Assembly (NCBI RefSeq): GCF_024305035.1
Contig: NZ_JAMWZB010000014.1
Coordinates: 86,057 to 128,307 of the forward strand
DNA from: Algoriphagus sp.
GTDB lineage: Bacteria; Bacteroidota; Bacteroidia; Cytophagales; Cyclobacteriaceae
Reading direction: 5' to 3'
DNA: 42,251 nt
Positions 15,870 to 25,166 of this stretch are shown here, one piece after another (position 1 is the stretch's first letter; each line of letters begins with the position of its first letter). The position numbers and the translations under genes were made by a program. The notes beneath the pieces were generated by a model. That model had not been told where the DNA came from and did no database searches. It was given only the letters and a program-made list of their open reading frames with translations.

Positions 15870-17021
15870 ATGAAAAACGTCTGCCCAATTTTACTCTCCC
15901 TTCTTTTTTTCGCCTGCGAAAGTGAAAATCAACATACTGAAAACAACAACTCTACAACCTATGCAGAAAATCAGCTCGAAAGCCTGGAAGTAAGCCTGGA
16001 TACGGTCAAAGTAGACGTGGGAGATGAACTGATCATGTCGGGTGCCTATTACGGTTTTGGGCTGAGTGATGACGGTCAATCTGTGTATTTTGCCGAAGGC
16101 CAAAGCGTGGAAATCCATGAAATCGACCTCAATGAGCTGAAACTGGTCCAGCGAATCCAGTTTGAAAAGGACGGTCCGAATCAAGCTCCCAATTTTATTA
16201 ATTACTTAGACGTACTGCCCAAAGGCGAATTTATGCTGGCAAACTATGCCATTCAGGCAATTTTCGATAGCCAAGCTGAAAAAATTCAAGACCTAAATCT
16301 CCAGGCAGAGGAATTTGAAGGGATCGATGAATCCATGGGCAGCCTTTACAATAACGTTTTAGTAAGCCAAGATAAAAAAAAGGCCTTTTCTCTCCCCTCC
16401 CCATTTGGTGAATTCACCAAAGGACTGGCTGTGTTGGACTTAGAAACCCGAAATGGTGAGATTCTACCGCTTCCCGAACTTGCCTTAACGGAAAATTATC
16501 AAGTTACTTTTTCACAAAATGGAGGAATGACGACCTCAGGAGATATGATCCGAATGCAAAAAATAAAAAATCAACTGGTCATATATTCCGGAAGCACAGC
16601 CGACATTTACTTATATGACATCAACACGGATTCTTTGAACTTCATCACTTTTAATCATCAATTGGTTGAAAACAGAAAGACCGGGGAATTTAAAACAGAA
16701 GCAGGCTCCAACGAAGAGCGTGTGGAAATATCAGCCCAAATGCGAAAACAGATCAATTTTTATGGATTCAATTGGGACGAAAGCCGGCAACAGTATTTTC
16801 GATTTGGAGCGAAGGAAAACGGGCTCAACGAACGTGGAGAAAAACTACCATCAGACATTTTCTTATTTAGTTATGATCAAAACTTTAATCTTTTGGGAGA
16901 GAAAAAAATCGAAGCGCTTTCCAATCTCTTTTTCAACAGCTTCTTCTTCGATGGCAAACTTTACAATTACAAACCGGTGGAGGAAGACCCCGGCTTTGTG
17001 AGAATGACCTTAAACTATTGA
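15870..17021 (+). CDS. Array lipoprotein 2 (DUF4221-like)
   Basis: 383 residues, lipobox LFFA-C at Cys16, then a linker rich in Glu and Asn. Family motifs are VSLDTVKVDVGDEL, FEKDGPNQAPN (the Gly after Asn is replaced), HQLVENRKTGEF and FLFSYDQNFNLLGEKKIEAL. The C-terminal block is divergent (FFDGKLYNYKPVEEDPGFV). It is the nearest relative of array gene 1 and starts 5 bases after it. It likely sits lipid-anchored in the outer membrane. The function is unknown. Confidence 0.8.
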   Translation: MKNVCPILLSLLFFACESENQHTENNNSTTYAENQLESLEVSLDTVKVDVGDELIMSGAYYGFGLSDDGQSVYFAEGQSVEIHEIDLNELKLVQRIQFEKDGPNQAPNFINYLDVLPKGEFMLANYAIQAIFDSQAEKIQDLNLQAEEFEGIDESMGSLYNNVLVSQDKKKAFSLPSPFGEFTKGLAVLDLETRNGEILPLPELALTENYQVTFSQNGGMTTSGDMIRMQKIKNQLVIYSGSTADIYLYDINTDSLNFITFNHQLVENRKTGEFKTEAGSNEERVEISAQMRKQINFYGFNWDESRQQYFRFGAKENGLNERGEKLPSDIFLFSYDQNFNLLGEKKIEALSNLFFNSFFFDGKLYNYKPVEEDPGFVRMTLNY

Positions 17022-17031
17022 TATAAAAACC

Positions 17032-18243
17032 ATGAAAAAATTCCTTTTCCCCAGCCTTTTTGCTTCTTTGCTTTTTTCTTGTGGAGATGGTGGAGAATCT
17101 GTCGATTCAAGCTCAGATAATGTATTGGAGAACTTTTCTTTTTCGGTGGACACTGTGGTCGTAGATCCGGGGGAAGAGATTATCAATCTTTCCAGAGGTA
17201 TCCGAAGTAGCGACATAGATGAAGACAAAACCCACTTGTATCTTTTTGATCCAGCCACCACAACCCTAAATAAGATCAGCCTGGACGAATTAAGACTTGT
17301 TGAACAAATTCCTTTTGAAAAAGACGGACCAAACGGTGTAGGAGAGTATTTATCAGCAGTCAAAGTACTCTCAGGAGAGCGCTTTCTTTTTGGGAGTTTT
17401 CGAAATACTGGAATTTACTCAAAATCAGGAGAGAAGATCCGCGATTTGACTTTGAAACCAGAAGAACTGGATATTGAGGGTTTGGAGGAAGGCATTGGAT
17501 TTTCGCTGAGTAACTCCATGCGCCTGAGTCCCGACGAAAGCCATATCCTTTCGCTCCCCGGAGATTTTATGGAAGGAACCCGTCAGCTGGCTAAAATCAA
17601 TTTGGAGGAAAAAAACGGAAGGCTCATTCAAATCCCAGGACTCGACAAGTCCACCGAATACCGGATTCTCCTGCAATCCGATCAAGCCATGTCCATTTTT
17701 GCAGACCCGACCCATTTTCAGGAGTTTAATGGAACATACTTCCTCTCGGCGGGAGCCACCAATTCCGTTTATTTATACGATTACAAAACGGATTCCCTGG
17801 ACCTACGCACATTTAATTTTACCGTCACGCCTAACGGAAAGGAAATCCCCGTTCAGGGAAAAGTTTCTTCCCCTGAGGAATTTGAATCAGAAATGGAGAA
17901 GGCCATGACACAGGTCATGTTTGAAGAATTACTTTTCGACGATCAAAATGAGCGTTTCTATCGATTTGGAAGAATTATGGATCCGAAAATTGATGAGGAA
18001 ACACCGAGAACTTCAGATGTCTTTCTTTTTGCCTTTGACCAAGAACTTAACCTCATTGGAGAAACAGCCATTCCCGAATTGGATGCCATTCCGGCTGAGG
18101 CCTTCTTCAAAGACGGAAAGCTCTGGTCCTATGTCAACGTAGATGACGAGCTGGGTTTTGCGGTGTTTGATTTCGGGTCCGAAACCACGAACAGTGGACG
18201 ACGAAACCCTTCAGAAAAGGAATTAAAGATTACTAATGATTGA
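17032..18243 (+). CDS. Array lipoprotein 3 (DUF4221-like), extended C-terminus
   Basis: 403 residues, the longest of the ten. The lipobox is LLFS-C at Cys17, then CGDGGE. Motifs are FSVDTVVVDPGEEI, FEKDGPNGVGEY and the conserved end FFKDGKLWSYVNVDDELGFA. The basic-basic-x-G motif near the middle is replaced by TPNGKEIP. It continues about 20 residues beyond the usual VFDF end with a polar tail (SETTNSGRRNPSEKELK), and the gap to the next gene is also the longest (32 bases). This suggests that its original stop was lost. Confidence 0.8.
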   Translation: MKKFLFPSLFASLLFSCGDGGESVDSSSDNVLENFSFSVDTVVVDPGEEIINLSRGIRSSDIDEDKTHLYLFDPATTTLNKISLDELRLVEQIPFEKDGPNGVGEYLSAVKVLSGERFLFGSFRNTGIYSKSGEKIRDLTLKPEELDIEGLEEGIGFSLSNSMRLSPDESHILSLPGDFMEGTRQLAKINLEEKNGRLIQIPGLDKSTEYRILLQSDQAMSIFADPTHFQEFNGTYFLSAGATNSVYLYDYKTDSLDLRTFNFTVTPNGKEIPVQGKVSSPEEFESEMEKAMTQVMFEELLFDDQNERFYRFGRIMDPKIDEETPRTSDVFLFAFDQELNLIGETAIPELDAIPAEAFFKDGKLWSYVNVDDELGFAVFDFGSETTNSGRRNPSEKELKITND

Positions 18244-18275
18244 TCCGGTGTGAATTCCCAATAAAAAGATAAAAC

Positions 18276-19412
18276 ATGCAAAAACTGTTTTTCTCCCTTT
18301 TTTTCGTTTCAGTTATTTTTTCTTGTCAGGAAAAATCGAAGGAAACCCCAGAGCAAACCAATCTGCTGGAAAATCTCTCTTTCTCAATGGATACGGTGGT
18401 GGTAGATTCGGGTGATGAACTTTTAAATCTTGGATTTGGAATTCGAACATTTGACCTAAGGGAAGGCAGCTTTTTCTTCTTTGAAAACAATCCTCCTGCT
18501 TTGGTCGAGGTAGATTTGGAATCGAGAACCTTAATTCAAAAAACCGAATTTGAGACCGAAGGACCCAATGGTGTTGGAAACTTTGTCGCCCAAATGTCAA
18601 TAGGTCCAAATGAGGAAGTTTTTGTTTTGGGTGTTCCTCAACTCGGGATTTATGACAAAACAGGGCAAAAGCAAAAAGACTTGAAGGTGACTCCAACAGG
18701 AATTGATTCTGAGCTTGCCGAAAACTTTTTTGCACTTTATGGCAGCTCAACCTACGACTTCAAGCGAAATCAATTTTACTCTTGGCCGACGGGTGAAGAA
18801 ATCGAAAATGCTGAATTAGTGATCATAGACGTCGATACTCAAACCGCCCAACCTGTCCCTATTCCTGAAATGGAAATTGTTCGAAAATATTCCTTATTGG
18901 CCAATGAAAACGGGAACTACATGGCTTCAAGTCAATCTGTACATTTCCTTATTCATCAAAACAAACTCCTGATCACGAACTCTGCTATGGGAAATTTTTA
19001 TGAATATGATCTGGAAAAGGACAGGTTAGAATTGATCGAAGTCAACCACCGGTTAATTCCTAATCGACTCACTGGTGAAGTCACTCAAAATCTCAACTCC
19101 GAACAGGCTTTTAGGCAAGAAATGGCCAAAATCAATTCCCAAGTTATTTACCAAAAAATGATGTGGGACTCCAGTCATCACCTGTTTTTCAGGCTTGCGG
19201 CCCAAGTCCAAATGGGGGAGACTCGAAATGACCCGAATGAGTACAAGTATTTCCTGTTGGCTTACGATGAAGATTACAAGCTAGTGGGAGAAAGTCCTCT
19301 TCACGGTATTTCGAATCATATAAGCACCTATTTTCTTAAAGACGGCAAGCTCTGGTTGTATGTCAATGTGGAGGATGAGCTGGGATTTGCGGTGATGGAT
19401 TTTAACATTTAG
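18276..19412 (+). CDS. Array lipoprotein 4 (DUF4221-like)
   Basis: 378 residues, lipobox VIFS-C at Cys17. Motifs are FSMDTVVVDSGDELLNL, FETEGPNGVGNF, IPNRLTGEV and the end FLKDGKLWLYVNVEDELGFA. The middle section (LKVTPTGIDSELAEN, YDF) is shared with array gene 6 rather than with the adjacent genes 3 and 5, which places 4 and 6 in one subgroup. Three bases separate it from gene 5. The function is unknown. Confidence 0.8.
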   Translation: MQKLFFSLFFVSVIFSCQEKSKETPEQTNLLENLSFSMDTVVVDSGDELLNLGFGIRTFDLREGSFFFFENNPPALVEVDLESRTLIQKTEFETEGPNGVGNFVAQMSIGPNEEVFVLGVPQLGIYDKTGQKQKDLKVTPTGIDSELAENFFALYGSSTYDFKRNQFYSWPTGEEIENAELVIIDVDTQTAQPVPIPEMEIVRKYSLLANENGNYMASSQSVHFLIHQNKLLITNSAMGNFYEYDLEKDRLELIEVNHRLIPNRLTGEVTQNLNSEQAFRQEMAKINSQVIYQKMMWDSSHHLFFRLAAQVQMGETRNDPNEYKYFLLAYDEDYKLVGESPLHGISNHISTYFLKDGKLWLYVNVEDELGFAVMDFNI

Positions 19413-19415
19413 AAA

Positions 19416-20564
19416 ATGAAAAAACTGATCCCCCTTATTTTTCTTCCTTTGATTTTGGCCTGTGGGGATAATTCTTCTAAAATTCCCAATTCTGGAAATG
19501 TGCTTGAAAACCTGACTTTTTCAATCGATACCGTACGAGTAGACCCGAAAGGTGAAATTTTTGATTTGGGGTTTGGAGTCCATAATTCTGCGCTCTCATT
19601 GGATAGGAAAACCTTTTATTTTTTTGATATAAGAAAGGCGGTAATGTATGAAATAGACTTGGACAGATTGGAGTTACTTGCCGTTTACCCGTTCTCCAAA
19701 GAAGGCCCAAATTCCATTGGGTTTAATCCACCAAAAATTAATTCCCTGCAAAATGATCGCTTTTTAATTACCTCTCCGGGTATAACTGTTGGGGTTTTTA
19801 CCAAAAATGGGCAAAAGGAAAAAAGCTTAAAATTCAATTTTAGAGAAATTGAGGGATTGGGAGTCCAAGAGGAAGGCTTAATCACCAGTAGAGTCACCTT
19901 ATCTCATGATGAGGAGCAAATGTTTGCTTTGACCAGAATAAGTGCTACTCAGACTGAAGTCAGGCTTTTGGTCATTGACCCAAATTCCAAAACGGGGAAA
20001 AGCATAGAATTGCCCAGCATGGACCAGGTAGTAAAATTTACCCTACTCCTTCAACAGCCAAAAAGGTTTTCAAGTACAGGTGAAAATATTTGGTTAAAAA
20101 CACTTCATGAAAAGCTTTTCATTACCAGTTCGGTTACTTCGGATACCTATCTGTATGATTATACCAAAGACTCTTTGGTCCTAGTTGAATTTAATCACAA
20201 GCTAGTCCCAAAAAAGAAAACGGGAGATTTTGAACGTAATTTATTTACCGATGAGAAAGCATTTGAAGATGCGGCCGAGAAAAAAATCAATCAGGTTACT
20301 TTCAGGGAACTGATTTGGGATGATCAGCGAAAGCAATTTTTTCGATTTGCCTATAAGCCGATTGAGGATGCAGATGGCAACTGGTATCAACGTGCTGACG
20401 TTTACCTATTCGTTTATGATGCTGACCTGGTTTTGTTGGGAGAAAAATACCTTTTCGAACTACCCAATGTCCCCGAATTCACCTTCTTCAAAGACGGCAA
20501 GCTTTGGTCCTATGTCAATGTGGAGGATGAACTGGGCTTTGCGGTGTTTGATTTTAAATTTTAA
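19416..20564 (+). CDS. Array lipoprotein 5 (DUF4221-like)
   Basis: 382 residues, lipobox LILA-C at Cys16, then CGDNSS. Motifs are FSIDTVRVDPKGEIFDL, FSKEGPNSIGF, VPKKKTGDF, YLFVYDADLVLLGE and the end FFKDGKLWSYVNVEDELGFA. Its last 80 coding bases are almost identical to those of gene 6 (20484-20563 against 21640-21719), although the rest differs. That points to local gene conversion. Its body is nearer to genes 1-3 (WDDQRKQFFRF, RADVYLF). Confidence 0.8.
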   Translation: MKKLIPLIFLPLILACGDNSSKIPNSGNVLENLTFSIDTVRVDPKGEIFDLGFGVHNSALSLDRKTFYFFDIRKAVMYEIDLDRLELLAVYPFSKEGPNSIGFNPPKINSLQNDRFLITSPGITVGVFTKNGQKEKSLKFNFREIEGLGVQEEGLITSRVTLSHDEEQMFALTRISATQTEVRLLVIDPNSKTGKSIELPSMDQVVKFTLLLQQPKRFSSTGENIWLKTLHEKLFITSSVTSDTYLYDYTKDSLVLVEFNHKLVPKKKTGDFERNLFTDEKAFEDAAEKKINQVTFRELIWDDQRKQFFRFAYKPIEDADGNWYQRADVYLFVYDADLVLLGEKYLFELPNVPEFTFFKDGKLWSYVNVEDELGFAVFDFKF

Positions 20565-20568
20565 GCAT

Positions 20569-21720
20569 GTGAAAAAATTAACTTCCCTTATTTTCCTGGC
20601 CCTGATATTTTCCTGTGGAGGCAACTCTTCCGAGGATGCCAAATCAGAAAATATCCTTCAAAATCTGAGCTACTCGGTGGATACGGTGTTGGTGGACGCT
20701 GGAGAGGATTTTTTGAATTTATCCCGGGGAATTTCAATTCAAAGCCTTTCAGATGATTTAACCCGCCTCTATTTTTTTGAACGGGACCCTTATAAGCTAG
20801 TGGAGATAGATCTTGACCAGTTGAAGGTGATAAATAAAACAGTATTTGAAACCGAAGGGCCCGATGGAGTCGGGAACTACCTTTCCAATCTGGCGGTGGG
20901 CCCGGAGGGAGAACTTTTTTTAAAAAGTAATTCGGTCGTGGGAATTTTTGACCAAAAAGCCAAAAAATTACAAAACCTGAAGGTTCTTCCCTCAGGAATA
21001 GATTCCACCTTGGCTAAAAACTCTAGTGCCCTATATTCCAATGTGGTTTATGATTTTGGGACTCAAAAAATTTTTTCCCATCCCTATTTCAGAGATGCCG
21101 GCGATAATTTACTTCTAATCATCGATCCAAAAACAACGTCTGCTACCTCTCTTCCTGTACCAAAAATGAAAATTGTAGATGACTATACCGGTACTTTTAC
21201 TTTTGAATCAGAAAATGGAACAGCCATCGCCTTTTACTTCGTCGGAAGCTTCATTACTTTATTGCCTGAGGAATTAATTCTATCGACTTCGGCGATGAGT
21301 GGATTTTACAAGTTGAATACACAAACCCAAAAGTTGGAATTCATAGAGGTGCAGCACCAAACAGTTCCGAACCAAATCCAAGTTGAAATCCCTCAAAACC
21401 CTTCCGGTGTTGAGGAAGTTCGAAAAATCCAAAATGAAATTTTTGCCAGTGTAAACTTCCTTGAATTCAAAAGGGACGATACCCGACAACTCTATTTCAG
21501 ATTGGGAGAGCGAACGTTCAGAGGAGAGACCAGAGAAGATCCCATAAAATATGAATATCATCTTTTCGCCTATGATAAGGACTTTAATGTTTTGGGCGAG
21601 ACAAAGCTCGAGGGGGTGGATTTTGCCTTGATGAATACCTTCTTTAAAGACGGTAAGCTTTGGTCCTATGTCAATGTGGAGGATGAACTTGGCTTTGCGG
21701 TGTTTGATTTTAAATTTTAG
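20569..21720 (+). CDS. Array lipoprotein 6 (DUF4221-like), GTG start
   Basis: 383 residues from GTG 20569-20571, which puts KKLTSLIFLALIFS-C at the N-terminus with Cys16. The frame is open upstream through gene 5, but only this start gives a signal peptide at the standard array spacing. An ATG two bases earlier (20567) meets TGA at once. Motifs are YSVDTVLVDAGEDFLNL, FETEGPDGVGNY and the common end FFKDGKLWSYVNVEDELGFA. The basic-basic-x-G motif has been lost (VPNQIQVEIP). It is closest to gene 4 in the body (LPSGIDSTLAKN) and to gene 5 in the last 80 bases. Confidence 0.78.
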   Translation: MKKLTSLIFLALIFSCGGNSSEDAKSENILQNLSYSVDTVLVDAGEDFLNLSRGISIQSLSDDLTRLYFFERDPYKLVEIDLDQLKVINKTVFETEGPDGVGNYLSNLAVGPEGELFLKSNSVVGIFDQKAKKLQNLKVLPSGIDSTLAKNSSALYSNVVYDFGTQKIFSHPYFRDAGDNLLLIIDPKTTSATSLPVPKMKIVDDYTGTFTFESENGTAIAFYFVGSFITLLPEELILSTSAMSGFYKLNTQTQKLEFIEVQHQTVPNQIQVEIPQNPSGVEEVRKIQNEIFASVNFLEFKRDDTRQLYFRLGERTFRGETREDPIKYEYHLFAYDKDFNVLGETKLEGVDFALMNTFFKDGKLWSYVNVEDELGFAVFDFKF

Positions 21721-21723
21721 CAT

Positions 21724-22869
21724 ATGAAAAAACAACTTCTGATTTTGGTAATTCCGCTTTTGATTTTCGGAGCATGTGGGTCACCCGAGCAGAAAGAAAA
21801 GGGAGAAAACCAAGCATTCGATTTTGACTTTGAGCTGGATACTGTAAAAGTCAAGACAGGAGATCTCCTCCTTGCCGTGTCAGGAGGCTTATCAAGGATG
21901 GCCCTTTCTCCAGACCTAAACTCCCTCTATTTCTACAATGTGACCAATAAACGATTGGATGAAATCGACTTGGAAAGCTATTCCATCGTTCGCAGTATTG
22001 ATTTCACCGAAGAAGGCCCAAAAGGCATCGGTTCGCTCAGTCCTTATGAATTTCACCTTACCGAAAAGGGAGAAATTTTCACTTCCTCTTTTGAGGCGAT
22101 TCGCAAAATGGACCGCAATGGGAATTTAATTACTCGACTCAATTGGGATAAAATGGACTTTGTAGCCGAACAACTTCCCCCCATGACCATTACCAGCTTT
22201 GCCGGAGACTTCAACGATGAAGGCACCTTGTTTTTTGGCACCTATGGAGACTCTCGGGGAGGAAATTCATCTGGAGAAGGCTTGACGATTATCGATTGGG
22301 CTGATGAAAAAGTGATCGTCAAAAAAATCCCATTGCTGCAATCACTCAGCGAGTATGAAATTGTATTGGAGGGAGAAACGCAAATGAGTAGCTCCGATCA
22401 ATTTTTTCTTCAGGAGTCTTTCGGCAAGGCACTAATTAGCACTAATGGAGTAAATGGAGTGGCTATTTATAACTACACGTCAGACTCTTTAGTTGAGAAA
22501 ATCTTTTCTTCAGACCTTCTTCCCAAGCGAAGGGCTGGAGATTATCCACGAAAGGTCAACTCCATGGAAGCATTGGAAGCTGCGACAAAAGCCAAATACT
22601 CAGAGCATCAATTCGGTCCATTTGTTTTTGATGAAAAATCAAAGCGGTATTATCGAATCAGCTATTTCCGCTCGGTGTCTCCTGTTGATGGAGAAAAATG
22701 GAATTTCATTCTCAGCATTTTTGATCAAAACCTAGAGCATATTGAAGACATCGCAGACTTTCCTAATTTTTCGGGTAAGGTCTTTTTCAAGGATGGCATG
22801 CTACACAAAGGGATCAACCAAGACGATGAATTGTATTTTGTCCGCTTAAAGCCACGTCTTTCGCATTAA
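21724..22869 (+). CDS. Array lipoprotein 7 (DUF4221-like)
   Basis: 381 residues, lipobox IFGA-C at Cys18. Motifs are FELDTVKVKTGDLLLAV, FTEEGPKGIGS, LPKRRAGDYP and a divergent C-terminus (FFKDGMLHKGINQDDELYFV). A glycine-rich insertion (GDSRGGNSSGEG) near residue 175 is not seen in the other copies. It starts 3 bases after gene 6 and stands between the 1-6 and 8-9 subgroups. The function is unknown. Confidence 0.8.
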   Translation: MKKQLLILVIPLLIFGACGSPEQKEKGENQAFDFDFELDTVKVKTGDLLLAVSGGLSRMALSPDLNSLYFYNVTNKRLDEIDLESYSIVRSIDFTEEGPKGIGSLSPYEFHLTEKGEIFTSSFEAIRKMDRNGNLITRLNWDKMDFVAEQLPPMTITSFAGDFNDEGTLFFGTYGDSRGGNSSGEGLTIIDWADEKVIVKKIPLLQSLSEYEIVLEGETQMSSSDQFFLQESFGKALISTNGVNGVAIYNYTSDSLVEKIFSSDLLPKRRAGDYPRKVNSMEALEAATKAKYSEHQFGPFVFDEKSKRYYRISYFRSVSPVDGEKWNFILSIFDQNLEHIEDIADFPNFSGKVFFKDGMLHKGINQDDELYFVRLKPRLSH

Positions 22870-22879
22870 CCCTTAATCC

Positions 22880-24013
22880 ATGAAACGCTTTCTTTTCTTC
22901 CTTTTAATCCCATTTGTATTCTCCTGCTCAGAATCGCAAAAGCAGGAAAACACCCGAATCAATTTCTCCTACACCACCGACACGATGCAGGTCGATCCGG
23001 GAGAGCATTTGATCTTTATTTCAAGGTATATGAGCACTTCAGCCGTTTCGAAAGACCAAAAATGGCTTTATAATCTCAATGTCAGTGTCCCTGAAATGGA
23101 GTTCATCGACCTGGAAAACTTAAGATTTGATCGGGCGATACCTCTGGAAAAAGAGGGCCCCGATGGAATCGGCACTTCAGTTTCTGATTTGCATGTCTCG
23201 GATCAAGGTGAGTTTTTCTTTATCGGCTATCGTTCACTGGTTAAGGCGGATGCAGCCTTGAAAAACTTTCAGCACTACCGAATCGAACCCGATCAATTCA
23301 AGGGCGATAGTTTGGGAGATGCAGAAGGAGTGGATTTTGGGTATACTATTTCTCAGGATGGGGAAAAGCTTATGGGAACCTACTCCAAACAGCAATTCAA
23401 CGGTCCTACCCGGGGCTTGGCCATTCTTGACTTGGCATCCATGGAGCTCAAAACTATCCCTATTCCTGAATTAGAATCACTGGTGGACTTCAACATCAGT
23501 CAATTCGACGGAAACGGGAATCCCCGAATGAGCACCATCGAGCGGGTTTGGGTCAAAGAGTTTAATGGAAAAATCTACGTAACCAACACGGCAAGAAATG
23601 AGGCCTTTATCTATGATCCCGAGCTCGATTCCCTAGCTCATCAACAGTTTCAGTCTACGCTTACCGCAAACGCCAAAAAAGGGCTCTATACCAAAAGCAC
23701 GAACAGTGAAGAGGAAATGAGAAAAGCTTGGGACGAAAAACAAAATGAAGTGAGTTTTCAGGAGATTTTTTATGATCCAACTCATGCGAAATTTTGGCGG
23801 GTCAGCACCGAATTAGACCGGATGATAGGGGATTCTGCAGTCATCAAAAAAGTGCTGACCATTTTTGATCAGGACCTCAATCAGCTACACGAAGAGCAAA
23901 TCAAATTCAATATTTCAGGAAGCTTGGCTTATTTCAAGGAGGGCAATCTTCACACCTTTATCAATTTGGAAGACGAATTGGGATTCCTACTCATCAAACC
24001 AACTTATGAATAA
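22880..24013 (+). CDS. Array lipoprotein 8 (DUF4221-like)
   Basis: 377 residues, lipobox FVFS-C at Cys16, then CSESQK. Motifs are YTTDTMQVDPGEHLIFI, LEKEGPDGIGT, LTANAKKGLY, TELDRMIGDSAVIKKVLTIF and FNLEDELGF in related form near the end. It is nearest to array gene 9, with which it shares the MDRM/LDRM and DQDLNQL blocks. Its last 8 bases (24006-24013) overlap the start of gene 9, the only overlap in the array. Confidence 0.8.
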   Translation: MKRFLFFLLIPFVFSCSESQKQENTRINFSYTTDTMQVDPGEHLIFISRYMSTSAVSKDQKWLYNLNVSVPEMEFIDLENLRFDRAIPLEKEGPDGIGTSVSDLHVSDQGEFFFIGYRSLVKADAALKNFQHYRIEPDQFKGDSLGDAEGVDFGYTISQDGEKLMGTYSKQQFNGPTRGLAILDLASMELKTIPIPELESLVDFNISQFDGNGNPRMSTIERVWVKEFNGKIYVTNTARNEAFIYDPELDSLAHQQFQSTLTANAKKGLYTKSTNSEEEMRKAWDEKQNEVSFQEIFYDPTHAKFWRVSTELDRMIGDSAVIKKVLTIFDQDLNQLHEEQIKFNISGSLAYFKEGNLHTFINLEDELGFLLIKPTYE

Positions 24014-25160
24014 CTTCAAAGCGCTTATTGTCTTGGTGATTGCTGGATCGATTGCCTGTAGCAGCCCCGAAAATGAAAAAGGGGAAAGGTCTTCTTTAGG
24101 AGTTTCCTATGAAATCGACACGGTCATGGTTGATGCAGGAGATCATTTCTTTTTTCTCAATTGGAATTTGGGCATATCGGACATCAGTGCTGACAAAAAA
24201 ATCCTGTTTAATCTCAATCCACAAACCCTCCTACTCGAAGTAGTAGACTTGGATAATCTGAAGCTTATGGAGACCATTCAGCTCGAAAAAGAAGGGCCCA
24301 ATGGCATCGGCGGCGGGTTTATTATGCGTATCCAGGTACTTCCCGATGAAAGTGTTGTTTTCTACGATTTCAACGGCATCCATCATGTCGCCAAATCAGG
24401 TGAAAAAATCGCTACCTTCCAATTGGGGGAAATCGAATGGGAAGGGGCTAATCTGCCAGAAGGGGAGGAAATCGATGTTTCCAGCTTGGATACCAAAGAT
24501 GGAAAAACCTTCTATGGTTTCTTTGGTACTCAGGGCTTCGATAGCAAAAACTCCGGTATCGCCCAATTCAACGTGATCGAAAAATCCCTGAAGCTTTTAC
24601 CATCGGATTTCTTACAGTTTACCTCCGCTTATGACATCAGTTTTTCAATGGACGGAAGAGGCGCAGCTAAATTTCCAGAACGAAACCGTATCCGAGTGGT
24701 AAACGATAAAATTCTAATTACCACCAGTGCCAAAAACGAACTTTGGCAATGGGATTTGGCCCAAGATAGCTTAGTATCCCATACCTATACCTCTCAACTG
24801 ACATCAAATAGTAAGAAAGGAAATTTCCCCATACAGGTCAATTCCAATGAGGAATGGTCTGCAGCAATCAAAGAAAAAAATAAAGAGGTCAATTTTGGTA
24901 TGTTGGTACATGCTCCCGATCTGGATATGTTTTGGAGATATCATAAGGAAATGGACCGCATGACGGCGGGGGATACGATTATTTACAAGAATGTTCTGAC
25001 CGCTTTTGACGAGGACTTAAATCAATTAGGGGAAACCGCCTTACCGGAAAAGTTCAAAAATGCCGATCCGGTTTTTTACCTAGATGGTAAGCTTTGGCAT
25101 TTTTTAAATATTGACGATGAAGTGGCTTTTGTACGGGTGAATCCAACGATTACTGAGTAA
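24006..25160 (+). CDS. Array lipoprotein 9 (DUF4221-like)
   Basis: 384 residues from ATG 24006-24008, chosen because it gives the signal peptide NNFKALIVLVIAGSIA-C with Cys18. Upstream in-frame codons lie inside gene 8. Motifs are YEIDTVMVDAGDHFFFL, LEKEGPNGIGG, LTSNSKKGNFP, KEMDRMTAGDTIIYKNVLTA and the end FYLDGKLWHFLNIDDEVAFV. It forms a close pair with gene 8. Function is unknown and it is likely lipid-anchored. Confidence 0.8.
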   Translation: MNNFKALIVLVIAGSIACSSPENEKGERSSLGVSYEIDTVMVDAGDHFFFLNWNLGISDISADKKILFNLNPQTLLLEVVDLDNLKLMETIQLEKEGPNGIGGGFIMRIQVLPDESVVFYDFNGIHHVAKSGEKIATFQLGEIEWEGANLPEGEEIDVSSLDTKDGKTFYGFFGTQGFDSKNSGIAQFNVIEKSLKLLPSDFLQFTSAYDISFSMDGRGAAKFPERNRIRVVNDKILITTSAKNELWQWDLAQDSLVSHTYTSQLTSNSKKGNFPIQVNSNEEWSAAIKEKNKEVNFGMLVHAPDLDMFWRYHKEMDRMTAGDTIIYKNVLTAFDEDLNQLGETALPEKFKNADPVFYLDGKLWHFLNIDDEVAFVRVNPTITE

Positions 25161-25166
25161 GCCACC

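Noticed and set aside
20320..20568. N-terminal extension of array gene 6
   Set aside because: The open frame through gene 5 is a shadow. Only the GTG at 20569 gives a lipoprotein signal at the standard array spacing.
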